Source: Chrysomallon squamiferum (lineage: Eukaryota; Mollusca; Gastropoda; Neomphalida; Peltospiridae). From it: a stretch of 64,000 nucleotides of DNA. Of this stretch, positions 1 to 11,459 are shown one piece after another. Location of the stretch: assembly GCA_012295275.1 (NCBI GenBank), contig CM022677.1, positions 19,979,041 to 20,043,040 on the forward strand. Direction: 5' to 3'. Both the position numbers and the translations under genes were made by a program. Under the pieces are notes generated by a model. It had not been told where the DNA came from. It did not search any database and was given only the letters and a program-made list of their open reading frames with translations. The stretch's first letter is position 1, and each line of letters begins with the position of its first letter.

Positions 1-369
1 TTCAAATTTTGTTACTTGTTATCAAATTGCTTCATGTACCAACGATCAATAAAAATGTGTTGATTTTTGTTTACTGTTTGTTTGTTTGTTGTTGTTGTTG
101 TTCGTTTTTTTTTTTTTTTTTTTTTTTTCGGAGGGTTTGCTGTCATATATTTTATTAAATATAATCAAAACGCCAGCGTGTGTCCTAGTGCGTAAAAATG
201 TAAATTTATCCCTTTGTGGTGTTTCTTAGCATGATTAATTAATCCACAGAACTTTTAATAACAGAAGGAACACCTCCATTAAGTGTTTGCTGTTACCATA
301 GAGACAGGTTCCCATAGGGATCTAGTCAATAACAGAGAATATCTTCTATTTTCAATTTAGTTTTTTGTT

Positions 370-840
370 ATATTATTAGTAGTAGTTGTCGTTGAATTGG
401 TAGTAGTAGTAGTAGTAGTAGAAGTAATAATAGTAATAGCAGTAGTAGTAATTATGAGTATTAATAAAAGTATAATATAGTAAGATAAATTGATTTATTA
501 TCTTAGAACTTGTGCTCGTTTTCATAATAATAATATAGTTACAATAGCAGCAGTGATGGTGATGGTAGTAGCAGTAGCAGCAGCAGCAACCTCAACAGCA
601 ACATTTGCAGCACTAATAGCAGAAGTAGTAGTATTAGTACTAAAGTACTAAAGGTAGTATTAATAATAATAATAATAGTAGTTAGTGGTAGCAGTAGACG
701 CAGTACTTGTATATTAGTAGTAGTGGCAGTAGTAGTACAAAAAGCAGCAGCAGTAATAGTAGTTGTGGTTGTAGTAGTAGTAGTAGTTCCAGTAGAAATA
801 ATTGTATTGACAGTGACGTCAGCATCAATAGCAGCAGCAG
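370..840. repeat. AGT-rich trinucleotide array
   Basis: Degenerate (AGT/AGC/AAT)n sequence directly downstream of the IgGFc gene A stop codon. The equivalent array is found behind gene B. Reading frames through it encode only homopolymeric Val/Ser/Tyr-type runs and are not genes. Confidence 0.85.
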
Positions 841-1286
841 TTAATATGGTAGAAACAAATCATAATCAGCTGCTGTTTCTTCAGTCGAGTCCATGGAAGA
901 ACACACTTCACAGAAGAGACTTCCGCTTGTCCACGCTCTCCCAGTGGTGAAACTTCTGCAGTGTTCTCCATATCGAGATCGACATGTGTCGTAACACTCA
1001 AACTCCTTGCCGACCTGCACGTGCTCTGAGTGATGACACGTGACTTTTCTGTTTGGGTGTCTTTTGAAACGACTCTCACTGCTACACTGAAAGGATAACA
1101 AAATATATGACTTGATTAGAGTTAGTCTTAATGAAAGATATGAAAGACGTTAAGATTTGGCTGCATCATCCAGGACAGCCGTCTTGTTAACGGTTTTTTC
1201 AGTTTCGTCGTTTATTTTCTTTGTTTATTGTTTTTTCGTGAACTTTTTTTTTTTTTTTTTTTTTTTTTTACTGTTTTATTTTTATA

Positions 1287-1317
<31 letters not shown>

Positions 1318-1492
1318 ATCTGATCGATTTCAGAGATTAACCAATTTAAATAATACAACCTCTAATTGTATTAACCAGATGGTGGCCATCTTGAAATACT
1401 ACCCGTCAATACAATTTGAATACATGAGGTGTCTTCGAGGGATTTCTTCTGTGTTTGTGTCCGTTTGTGAGTGTGTGCTGTGTGCTGTATAT

Positions 1493-1543
<51 letters not shown>

Positions 1544-3010
1544 ATTATTTATTAATTTTGTTGTTTTTCTTCTCGTAATGTTTCGTTTTTCATTAGGGTA
1601 ATTGGTAAAAAGTTATTAATTACACATGAGGAATTGAGAGAAACTAGACTCACCTGATATTCCGGTGTTAATCTGTACGAGAAAGTTTTATTATAACCAG
1701 ATCCTATCAAGTAGGCGCCGAACCCAGATCTCGGATGCTTCAGGACGTAAACGACGTCTTTCACAACTGCAACTGAAGCTGCTACATAATCAGTCGAAGA
1801 AGACGTGTACCAGGTTGTTGCTTCTGCCAGCGACTTTCCATTCAGAATTAATTCAAACTGCTGTCCACTCTTTATGATAACAACGACCTTGTGTTCACTG
1901 AATGCCAAATCTGGGACGGAAAAGACGTATTTGTTAGCAGCAAATGGAACCGAGTCAAGTATGCACAACGCTGCATCTGAGTAATAACCTGTGCTTGGAA
2001 TTACTCCAGCTAACAGAGGTCTTGACGACTGGACATGGTGGATTGTCATTCGAGTAATAAACGTATCAGAGTGGCCGTTCTCTTCGGGGATTGTCGTAAT
2101 GTCTCCGTCCACAGTGACGTTGGTGTCGTTGTAGACAGCAACAAGTCGTAGCAGGTCGACCTCACTGCCATAGTGGGGAGTGAAAAGAACATATTCCGTC
2201 ATGAGATTCTTTGTCGGAGGCATCTGATCCACTAAGTGATCAAACCATGATAGGTGGTTAACTGAAGAAATGATGTGACCAGAAAACACTGCGATCTTTT
2301 TGTCGGACGAAATCCTCGTTCCAGTGAGGTCAACATAGTCTTCTCTCAGTATCTGAAGAGAGTCTAAAGTTTGCAAGGTCAAGGTCAGACGAGAGGTCAT
2401 ATTGAACGTCTGACTTCTAACTTCGACGTTTAGAGGCTTCATTGGTGATGGGGTTTCGATAGTCACTCTGGTATTTTTGAAAGGAACAGCGACGACGATA
2501 AACGAACCTTTTTGTTGACCAAGATATGACAACGCTACGTAACTCGATCCCAGCATTCCTAGCTCCAACAGACTGACAGCGTCAGTGTTGGACGTCTGCC
2601 TGTTGGCGAGTATTACCGATATTGGCTTATCTGCTTGAACTAGTATGGACCTCTGCGAAACTGAAGAGTTCGGTGGCATTCGTATTTCTGTTGGCAGGCT
2701 GACATTTCTGATTCCGGATGCACTCAGACTAAATTCCATGTAGGGCGAAGAAGAAAGGAAAGGAATTGTTATCGTAACGTTGACAGAATTTTCCGCGGAG
2801 ACTTGAATTTGGGGTTTCAGAGATGTTGTTGAGGCTGGGTTATGAGAAAACACTCCTACATAGTTGTACCGTCTTTGAAAAGAAATTTCTGAAACGAATG
2901 AGTAAATAATTAGATGAAGAAACTGTGGAGTATATCTATACCTCCGTCCGTCCGTCCATCCATTCATCTATCCATTTATACATCCATCTCTCTCTCTATA
3001 TATATATCTT

Positions 3011-3106
<96 letters not shown>

Positions 3107-3472
3107 CAGACAGACAGAGAGATTTACATCCGTACATACATATATCACACACAGACACACGCATACACACATGGAGACAGACGCATCTAATCACACATTC
3201 ACACAGACGCAAACACACAGACACATATACCTATGTACGTATGTATTTATATATGTGTTTATGTTTGTAGGTAAGTAGGTAGATATGTAGGTAGGTGGGT
3301 AGGTAGATATGTAAGTATTATGTAGGTAGAAAGGTAGCTATGTAGGTATTTATGTTTGTGTTATGTAGATAGGTAGCTAGATATGTAAAGTAAATTTAAA
3401 AATGAATATTTTACCTGACTGGAAGCTACTGCTTACTAGCAGTAAAATTACACTAATTTGTAAGACAAACAT
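841..3472 (-). CDS. Secreted IgGFc-binding-domain protein, paralog A
   Basis: Three coding exons on the minus strand: 3415-3472 (58 nt), 1654-2888 (1235 nt) and 841-1086 (246 nt including TAA), giving 512 residues. The GT-AG junctions keep frame (phase 1, then phase 0). Exon 1 encodes a signal peptide (MFVLQISVILLLVSSS). Exon 2 is one IgGFc_binding-type domain of the kind found at the N-terminus of FCGBP-like mucus proteins. Seen in the sequence are VNVTITIPFLSSSPYMEFSL near the start, KKIAVFSGH in the middle and LVDQMPPTKN after it, plus several N-x-S/T glycosylation sites. Exon 3 is a short tail with seven cysteines. No von Willebrand D domain follows, unlike FCGBP. A role as a secreted surface, mucus or immune protein is inferred from the family; no ligand is known. 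Exons 1 and 2 are clearly diverged from paralog B, but exon 3 is almost identical. Confidence 0.86.
1494..1543. repeat. (AGT)n microsatellite in intron 2 of gene A
   Basis: Uninterrupted AGT repeat of about 16 units between exons 2 and 3 of IgGFc gene A. Gene B has no matching run at the same position. Confidence 0.95.
2991..3115. repeat. Compound (TC)n-(TA)n-(GA)n microsatellite
   Basis: TC/TA sequence, then a pure TA run, then a (GA)n run ending in GACA units. It lies in intron 1 of IgGFc gene A. The flanks carry (TCCA)n/(CCGT)n and GTAG-type tetranucleotide repeats up to about 3390. Confidence 0.95.
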
Positions 3473-3598
3473 GGTAGTAAATTTTCCCGTTCGCTAAATC
3501 TAATCTTTTTAAAATAATCGCTAATTCCTTCTTTTTTTTTTTTTTTTTTTTTTTTTTCTTACTTCTCTATGACAGCAGGCAGAGTCAGTAAAACCGTA

Positions 3599-3720
3599 TG
3601 ACGTCAAAACAGGACATTTGTATAATCCGTATCTATGTTCAAAGAAGAACGTCACGGGTGAAGACTTTCAGTAATTGTTTTACGTCATCGCAGTAGGTGG
3701 AAACGAATCTTCTTACGTCA
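3599..3720. promoter_or_regulatory. Cluster of CRE-like ACGTCA motifs upstream of gene A
   Basis: Four ACGTCA cores, all in the same orientation on the plus strand: one full TGACGTCA at 3599-3606, then 3649-3654, 3682-3687 and 3715-3720. They lie about 130-250 bp upstream of the gene A start codon. The same cluster is kept upstream of gene B. ACGTCA is the core of CREB/ATF-type bZIP sites; function here is inferred. Confidence 0.55.
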
Positions 3721-3869
3721 CAGCAGTACACAGAAAAGAATACTTATTATTATTTTCACTCTTTACTCTTTCCTCTTAATGTCACGTCTCAATGGAATTT
3801 AACTCCTTAAAAAAACATTTTTATAAAAAGTAAAATAATAAAAATCCTACTACGACAGTGTATAATAAT

Positions 3870-3985
3870 GAAAAAAATACTGATTTTTTCTGAAAATCAC
3901 ACCTCTAAAGAATATGAATTTTTTCCTCTGAAAATCACATTATAAACAGAAAATAAATGTTTTTCTTCTTAAAGTCACGACCAAG
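3870..3985. repeat. Short minisatellite upstream of gene A
   Basis: Two to three degenerate copies of a 45-50 bp element with the core 'tctgaaaatcac' or 'tcttaaagtcac' followed by an A-rich stretch. Related to the longer array upstream of gene B. Confidence 0.55.
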
Positions 3986-4589
3986 TGTAGCTCACATCCA
4001 CAGAATAATTTTAAACTGCGCTGACCAGATTCCCATTTAGGAATGACTACCAAAAAACAAATACTGTATGTTTTTATGAACTGTTACTCTGTATCGATGA
4101 AAACAATATTCCCATTTGGTTTGTTGTGTGGGCATTTATTTATATATTTGTTTATTTATTTATTTATATATTTGTTTATTTATTGTCCTGATTTTACATA
4201 CGATACATAGCCACCTACTATTTGCAAACCTTGGATGAATCATCCTAAACTTTAATTATTAATTCATTTAATTCAAGCAACGAATGGCTAATATTTCAAA
4301 GGAAAAAAAAAAAAAACATTCAAAAATAAGTCGCTATTTATCTTAAGAGAAATAAATCCAAACAAATGATTGTAATAATAAATGAAAGTCCTTGGTTACC
4401 TCTGACTGAAGAGAGTAAGAATTATTAATTGTCTGTGAACTGACAGGCCGGATTAGTGTGAAAGGCTAAAATTTGATAGCCTCTAGAGAACAACGGTCTG
4501 AGCTTTTTTCGTTATTCAATTATTTTACATGAAGAGCAATCGATGGCGTTGTTTCTAAATGTTCCGCATCAGTGAACACAACAAAATCG

Positions 4590-4694
4590 TCAACAAATGG
4601 ATTTTTTTTTTTTTTTTTTTTAAAATATAGCATTTCTCTCCAGTCTCTTCTTACCTTTGTTTAATTTATTTATGTATTTTTCTTCTTCATATTC

Positions 4695-4758
<64 letters not shown>

Positions 4759-4852
4759 TATTGACGTTGTTCCTTTTACTTTCATTGTTATTAACATTCT
4801 TATTGCTGTTGTGATAGTTGTTTTTCTTCTTGTATTTTTCTTCTTCATATTC

Positions 4853-4902
<50 letters not shown>

Positions 4903-5088
4903 AGTAGTAGTAGTAGTAGAAGTTTTGTTGTTGTTGTTGCTGTTGTTATTGCTGCTGCTGCCGTTGTTGTTACTTTCATTGTTATTGATTCTGCTATTGT
5001 TGTTGCTGTTGTTGTAGTTGTCTTTCCTTGTGTTGTACTGATGTAGTTCTGATTTAAACTAATTTTAAATTTAAAACACTGCTATGCT

Positions 5089-5125
<37 letters not shown>

Positions 5126-5130
5126 TGTTG
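4590..5130. repeat. Low-complexity poly-T, (ATT)n, (ATC)n, (GTT)n, (AGT)n block
   Basis: Junction region between the two duplication units. It holds long T runs (4603-4621), TTA/TCA trinucleotide arrays (4697-4760, 4856-4900) and an AGT array (5090-5125). No coding content recognised. Confidence 0.9.
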
Positions 5131-5594
5131 GTTCTGCTGCTGGTGTTGTTGTTCTTGCTATAACAGTGTATTAAATGCTGGCGTGATATATATCTACATT
5201 TATGAATAAGATGCAAGAGTTGTCTTTTGTGCTCAGTCTGTTCAATTCCTTTGTACCTGTTTTATTTTTTGCACAATATGTTTTCCTCCAATACTCAGTT
5301 TTTCATGATATTTCTACCACGCAGATTCTATTTGCTTGGTACAGTAAAGAATACAGATTTGACAATCCACATAATGCGGCAGCTGCAGAATTAGTATTGT
5401 AGCAGTAATTGCGTCGCGTGTTTTGTGGTTACCATAGAGACACACTCCATTTGAGATCTAACCAGTAAAATAGATTATCTTCTATTTTATATTCATTTCA
5501 TTATTTTTATCATCATCATCATCATCATCATCATTATCGTTACTATTATTAAAATAGCAAATAAATAATTTAACGCTTTGAAGCTGAGTAGCTA

Positions 5595-5834
5595 AAACTT
5601 TATTATCAGAGGTAGTAGTGGTAGTGGTAGTAGTGGTAGTAGCAGTAGTAGAAGAAGTAGCAGAGAAGCATCAGTGTTACTGGTGGTAGTACCAGCCGTC
5701 GAAGTAGCAGACGCGGCAATATAAGTACAAACGGTAGTAACAGCACTAGAAGTAGTAGCTGAATAGTAGTAGAAGTTGTAACAGCAATAGGAAAGTAGAG
5801 TAATAACAGTAGAAGTGGTTATAGTAGTAGTAGC

Positions 5835-5865
<31 letters not shown>

Positions 5866-6311
5866 ATAGTAGTTGTTGTTGCAGCAGCAGTAATAGCAGT
5901 AACATTGCCAGTAGCAGTAGCAGTAGTAGCACAAGTAAGAGAATAGAGGTAACAATCGTAGAAGAAGTAGTATTAACATTAACAATAATTCAGTATTAGC
6001 AGTAGCAGCAGTAGATTTCTAGTGCTAATAATAATAATAATATTAATAATTATGCTCATAGTACAAGTTAAATAGTATAGCATGAGTTCAGTAATAGTAA
6101 AAATAATAAAAGTAGAAAAAAAGTAATAGCAATAGTTAATAAAAGTAGCAGTAGCACTAATAGTAGAAGTAGTAATAGTAGTACTAGTTAGGAGTAGTAA
6201 CAGTAGTAGCAGTTGCGGTAGTTGTGCTAGTAGTTGTTGTTGGAGCAGTTACAGCAGTAGCAGCAGTAACTGATGCTGTTGTTGTTGTAGTAATAGCAGT
6301 AGCAACAACAG
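5595..6311. repeat. AGT-rich array downstream of gene B
   Basis: Degenerate (AGT/AGC/AAT)n sequence, about 700 bp, in the same position relative to gene B as 370-840 is to gene A. Open frames here are low-complexity artefacts. Confidence 0.85.
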
Positions 6312-8957
6312 TTAATAAGGTAGAAATAAATCATAATCAGCTGCTGTTTCTTCAGTCGAGTCCATGGAAGAACACACTTCACAGAAGAGACTTCCGCTTG
6401 TCCACGCTCTCCCAGTGGTGAAACTTCTGCAGTGTTCTCCATATCGAGATCGACATGTGTTGTAACACTCAAACTCCTTGCCGACCTGCACGTGCTCCGA
6501 ATGATGACACGTGACTTTTCTGTTTGGGAGTCTTTTGAAACGACTCTCACTGCTACACTGAAAGGATAACCACAGATATTACTTGATTTGTTTGTTAGTC
6601 TTATTAAAAGAATTAACAGAAATTTTAGATGCAGTATTAATGGAAGCCGTAATGAAAATACCATTTTCATATTTTTGTCTTTATTATTTTTTTTTTTTTT
6701 TTTTTTTTTTTTTGTAACATTTCCCAGTGTTTCAGTTTATACAATGTTCAACTTTAGTTCGTTGGAAGGTTCATATGGTGACACAAAATTATATTGAGCC
6801 CTTTGAAGCCGGAGCCCAACACTTGTGCTGTTCAGTTTTATTCTCTGAAATACCCTGAATATGCTACATGAAGACGGTTTACAATAGTGTCATCATCAAA
6901 AAGTAGTGCTAAAGCAATTGTAAACTTTAATTGCTCGGGTTCGGAAGGTAAACAACACGATCTATCATTTTATTAACCAGACAGATAATACCATCGTTTA
7001 AAGTACTCGTCAATAAAAAGATTGAATGCATCGAGAGTTTTGGAGAGAACGTTTTCTAAATGTCTGTGTACGTACGTACAATTTGTGTATGTGTATGCAC
7101 GTATACGTTTTGTTGTTATCGTTTTATGTATTGTTTCTTTATTTGTTCTCGGGGAAGAGATGCGCATGTGTGTGTTTGTGTGTGTGTGTGTGCGTGTGTG
7201 TATCACAGCTGGGAATGTTACTAAAATACTTCACACCTGCGAATTCAGAATTTACCTGATATTCTGGCGTCAGTCGTGAAGAGTAAGTTTTATAAGGACC
7301 ACACCCTATCAAGTAGGCGCCGAACCGAGATCTCGGATGCTTCAGGACGTAAACGACGTCTTTCACAACTGCAACTGAAGCTACTACATAATCGGTCGAA
7401 GAAGACGTGTACCACGTTGTTGTTTTTGGCAGTAACTTCTCATTCAGAGTTATTTCAAACTGCTGTCCACTCTTTATGATGATAACGACCTTGTTTTTTT
7501 TGAATGGCAGATCTGGGACGGAAAAGACGTATTTGTTAGCAGTAAACGGAACCGAGTCAAGTATGCACAACGCCGCATCTGAGTCACCACTCGTCTTTGG
7601 AATTACTCCAGCTAACAGAGGTCTTGACGACTGGACATGGTGGATTGTCCTTCGTTTAATAAACGTATCAACGTGGCCGTATTCTTCGGGGATTGTCAAC
7701 GTAATACTTCCGTCCACAGTGACGTTGGTGTCGTTGTAGACAGCAACAAGTCGTAGCAGGTCGACGTTACTGCCAATGTAGGGAGTGTAGAGAACATATT
7801 CCGTCATGAGATTCTTTGTCGGAGGCATCTGATCCACCAAATGATCAGCGGATGATGGGTTGTTAACTGAAGAACGGATGTGACCTGAAAACACTGCGAT
7901 CTTTTTGTCGGACGAAATCCTCGTTCCAGTGAGGTCAACATCGTCTTCTCTCAGTATCTGAAGAGAGTCTAAAGTATCCAAGGTCAAGGTCAGTTCAGAG
8001 GACACGTTGAACGTTTGATTTCTAACTTCTATGCTGAATGGCGTGACTTCTTTCGGGGTTTCGACAGTCACTCTGGTGTTGTTGAAAGGAACAGCGATGA
8101 CAATGAACGAGCCTTTTTTGAATTTTCCAACAAAAGACAACGCTACGTAACTCGATCCCAACATTCCTAGCTCCAATAAACTGACAGTGTCCATGTTGGA
8201 AAGCTGAAAATTAGCGAGTATTACCGATACTGGCTTATCTGCTTGAACTAGTATGGACCTCTGAGAAACTGAAGAAGTCGGTGGCATTCGTATTTCTGTT
8301 GGCAGGCTGACATTTCTGATTCCGGATGCACTCAGACTAAATTCCATGTAGGGCGAAGAAGAAAGGAAAGGAATTGTTATCGTAACGTTGACAGAATTCT
8401 CCGCGGAGATCTGAATAAAGGGATTCACGTCATTCCCGTTTATTGGGTTGTGAGAAAACACTCCTACATAGTTGTACAGTGTTTCTAAAACATTTTCTGA
8501 AATGAAAGAATAACTCGGTAGATTAATAAACATTGCGGTATGTGTGTGTGTGTGTGTGTGTGTTTGTGTGTGTGTTTGCCTGCGTATTTGTGTGTGTGTT
8601 TATATATTTATATACAAACAGAAATACACATACACATAAACTCACACATCCGTGCACAGCTACCAATACACAGCACAGCTGTTATTTGTTTTCTTTTATG
8701 TCTACCTATCCACATATACGTTTCTGTGTTACTGTATGTTCATGCGTCTGTCTCTCTGTAAATACAGGTGTGTATATGTATGTCTGCATGTATGCATGCA
8801 TAAGTATATATATATGTGTGTGTGAGTGTGTGTTTGTGTGTGTATTAGGAAGGTAAGTAGTTAGGTAGGTACGCAGAAAAGTTAAAAGAAATATTTTACC
8901 TGATTGTGAGCTACTTTTTACTAACAGTAAAATGACGCTGATTATGAAGACAAACAT
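6312..8957 (-). CDS. Secreted IgGFc-binding-domain protein, paralog B
   Basis: Three coding exons on the minus strand: 8900-8957 (58 nt), 7256-8496 (1241 nt) and 6312-6557 (246 nt including TAA), giving 514 residues with the same intron phases as gene A. Exon 1 encodes a signal peptide (MFVFIISVILLLVKSSS). Exon 2 is the IgGFc_binding-type domain, recognisable by VNVTITIPFLSSSPYMEFSL, KKIAVFSGHIRSS and LVDQMPPTKN. Exon 3 is the seven-cysteine tail (VTCHHSEHVQVGKEFECYNT begins its second segment). Compared with A, exons 1-2 have many substitutions and small indels, whereas the last exon differs by only a few bases. Both copies look intact, so both may be expressed. FCGBP-type function is inferred from the domain only. 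Confidence 0.86.
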
Positions 8958-9044
8958 GTCCCTTTTTGCCGTGGGTTAAATCTGACCTCTTTTCCGAAAG
9001 AAAACGTCTGTTTTATCTGTTTGTAGTTCGGTATAACAATAGGC

Positions 9045-9167
9045 TGACGTCAATAGAAATTGTATGACGTCAAAAAATAAAGTGTTAAAAAAATTAAAAT
9101 TTGTATTTTGGCACCAAAACGTCACAAGTGAACTCTCACGTCATCAGAGCATCTTGTTCTTACGTCA
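9045..9167. promoter_or_regulatory. Cluster of CRE-like ACGTCA motifs upstream of gene B
   Basis: Five same-orientation ACGTCA cores, two within full TGACGTCA palindromes: 9045-9052, 9065-9072, 9119-9124, 9138-9143 and 9162-9167. They lie about 90-210 bp upstream of the gene B start codon. Some flanks match paralog A exactly, for example 'cttacgtcacagcagtac' at 9160 and 3713. Confidence 0.58.
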
Positions 9168-9354
9168 CAGCAGTACTTTGGCGCGAACACTTTTACTTCA
9201 GTGTCACATTATTTTTTTGGGGGGGATTGTTTACTTTTTGCTATTTCCAAATAAATAATATTTGTAGAAAGTCGTGTATTTCTTCTTGTGGACACTTTTC
9301 TGATCAATCTCCACAACTTTTAGTAATGAGGAAGTTTTTTTTTTTTTTTCTTAA

Positions 9355-9640
9355 AGTCAAAATTTTATAGAAAGTTACGGTTTTCTTCTGAAGTTCCCAA
9401 CTCTAACGAATACAACTGTTTTCTTTTGAACGTGAAAAACTCTAAAGAACCCGGTCTTTCTTATATAAGTCACAAGCCTATAGAAATATGGCTGTTTTCT
9501 TCAGAAAGTCACGACTCTAAAAAATATAACTGTTTTCTTCTGAAAGTCACAGCTTTTTAAGAATGTAACTAATTTTCTTCTGAAATTCACAACACTGAAG
9601 AATATCACTGTTACTTTCTCACAATCACATCTGTAGTTAA
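9355..9640. repeat. Degenerate ~47-bp minisatellite upstream of gene B
   Basis: About six copies of a unit resembling 'ttttcttctgaaagtcac' followed by 'aactctaaagaatat'. Copies carry substitutions and small indels. Gene A has only two or three related copies (3870-3985), so the array has expanded or contracted since the duplication. Confidence 0.7.
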
Positions 9641-9984
9641 TTACGTCTGGTTTAAAGTCTGAAAGTCAAAAACGTGCTGCGATAACCGCTGCTTCAAGTA
9701 ACGACCAAACGTGAGATCTGTCTGGTCAATGCCGGTGAACTCCGCGACCAGACAACCCGGTTAGGAAGAAAGAGTAAAAAAAATAAATACTTAATGTTTT
9801 CATGAATAGCATCTCCGCGTCTGTGGTAACCTCAGTCCCGAGTGTTTCTTCTATTTTAACCCTTTAGCCGTCGCTGTCAGTTCTGTTGTAGTTTAGCCTG
9901 TATTCCGTTGACAATGCACGTTTGATACATACAATGGATAAAGGGAGTACTTGGGGTTGACGTGATTATAAGTTCAGTGCGCAC

Positions 9985-10290
9985 ATACAGACAGACGTAC
10001 ATACACATAGCCAGCCAGCAAAGCGGACAGAGAGAAGACAAACAAACGGACGGCAGATGAAAGGATGGACAGACAGACAGACAGACAGACAGACAGGTAC
10101 ATGTAAAGAGCGATAAACACACACGCAATAACATGTATAGACATAGGGTTGACAGAAGGCAATGAGACCCGATAAACACAAAGAGAAAAACAGATAAACA
10201 GACAGACAAAGAGAAGTGGGACAGACAGAAAGACAGATAGACAGGTCAGTATACAGACAGACAGACAGAGAGATACAGGCAGATAAACAA
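9985..10290. repeat. (CAGA)n-type tetranucleotide repeat
   Basis: Degenerate GACA/CAGA array with a pure (ACAG)n core at 10070-10095. Frames through it on the minus strand read as Cys/Leu/Ser/Val repeats and are not genes. Confidence 0.9.
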
Positions 10291-10699
10291 ACATGCAGCC
10301 AGGTATATTTTGGGTGCTTTATTTAGTAAAATATTTATTTCCGTTGTAAGCGACAAATAAAAAAATAAATGATGAAAATTATGGATTTACAAAACTTAAT
10401 ACGTAAACCCAAATCTTATAAAAGGGTTAATTTCTGGGCGAAGCAACTAAACTTGATGATTTGTTCCTTTGTTTAAACTATGAATATGTCACCCTGAATC
10501 TTAATTATTTATTCTTTTTATGAGCAGCGAATGGGTATTATCTCAAGGGAAATAAATCCAGAAACAAATCTTTATTTATCTCAAGGGAAATAACTCCAGA
10601 AACAAACGTTCATGTCAAGATAAAAAAAAAAAAAAAGTCGATAAACAAATCGTTATTATCTCAAACAACTGCAGAAACAAAAAGAAAAGTGAAATACAA

Positions 10700-11408
10700 A
10701 CGTGGTTTCGAGTTAGCTGTGTGACATACATTAATGATTTATTCTTTGACTAGAAGAAAAACAAAACCTTAAAAAGATGTTTTTTTATAAATATTTCAAA
10801 GCATGTATGTATGTATTAATAATATAAATCTATTTATATCTGAAACCATTTTTCAAAGTATTCATATAAACCAATTTAAGATTTTGTCTAGGTGATAGAT
10901 GCAGCTGATATATCAAACTGAAAAAAAAATAATAATAATAATAATAACTATAAATACTATGAACAGTAACATTTATATATATTTTTTAAAAAATTAAAAA
11001 ATTAAATTAAAAAATGTTTATAAATATATTTAAAAAATAAAATTTTGTATAGTTGTAACTTAATCTTAATGCTTTTCAGATCTGTGCGATGAACTTGTTT
11101 TTCATAATATCAAATTAAATTGTATTCAGGAACAGAGATATATGCGTGTGTATTGAGGCCTTCCTGTTCGACTGGTCGTTTGAAGAACTTGGATATGTTC
11201 AGTAAGTCCGCCATGTTTTATTCAGTTTTTCGCAGCTCTGGAAAATAGTAAACAAACGGATATTTTTATCTTTATTTTTTTTGTTATTATTCTTCTTCTT
11301 TTTTATGATCGGTCTCTCTATGGTCTTTTATATATATATATATATTTATTGTCTTCTTTTTTAGTAATTATTATTTATTATTTATAAAGTTGTTATTGTT
11401 GATATTAA

Positions 11409-11459
<51 letters not shown>

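Larger units (their letters stand above)
240..4560. repeat. Tandem duplication, unit 1 (contains IgGFc gene A)
   Basis: First copy of a roughly 4-5 kb segmental duplication. Besides the gene, shared landmarks include the 'ttaccatagagaca' block near 293 (matched near 5430), the AGT-rich array that follows it, the ACGTCA cluster upstream of the gene, a short run of 'tctgaaa-tcac' repeats, and 'gaccagattcccatttagg' near 4024 (matched near 9745). Edges are approximate because they lie in low-complexity sequence and were judged by eye. Confidence 0.65.
5365..10700. repeat. Tandem duplication, unit 2 (contains IgGFc gene B)
   Basis: Second copy of the same unit in direct orientation. It is longer than unit 1, partly because its upstream minisatellite has more copies and because of CAGA and GACA repeats at 10020-10290. 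Similarity to unit 1 can still be seen around 10470-10570, where 'cgaatggg' and 'agggaaataaatcca' match positions near 4283 and 4345. The far edge is uncertain. Confidence 0.6.

Noticed and set aside
3018-3224. Open frames of Ser-Leu or Arg-Glu repeats at (GA)n/(CT)n tracts (also near 18862, 31862, 37539, 53510, 54653, 56517, 61573)
   Set aside because: They are translations of dinucleotide repeats with no stop codons, lack any protein motif and occur in all frames.
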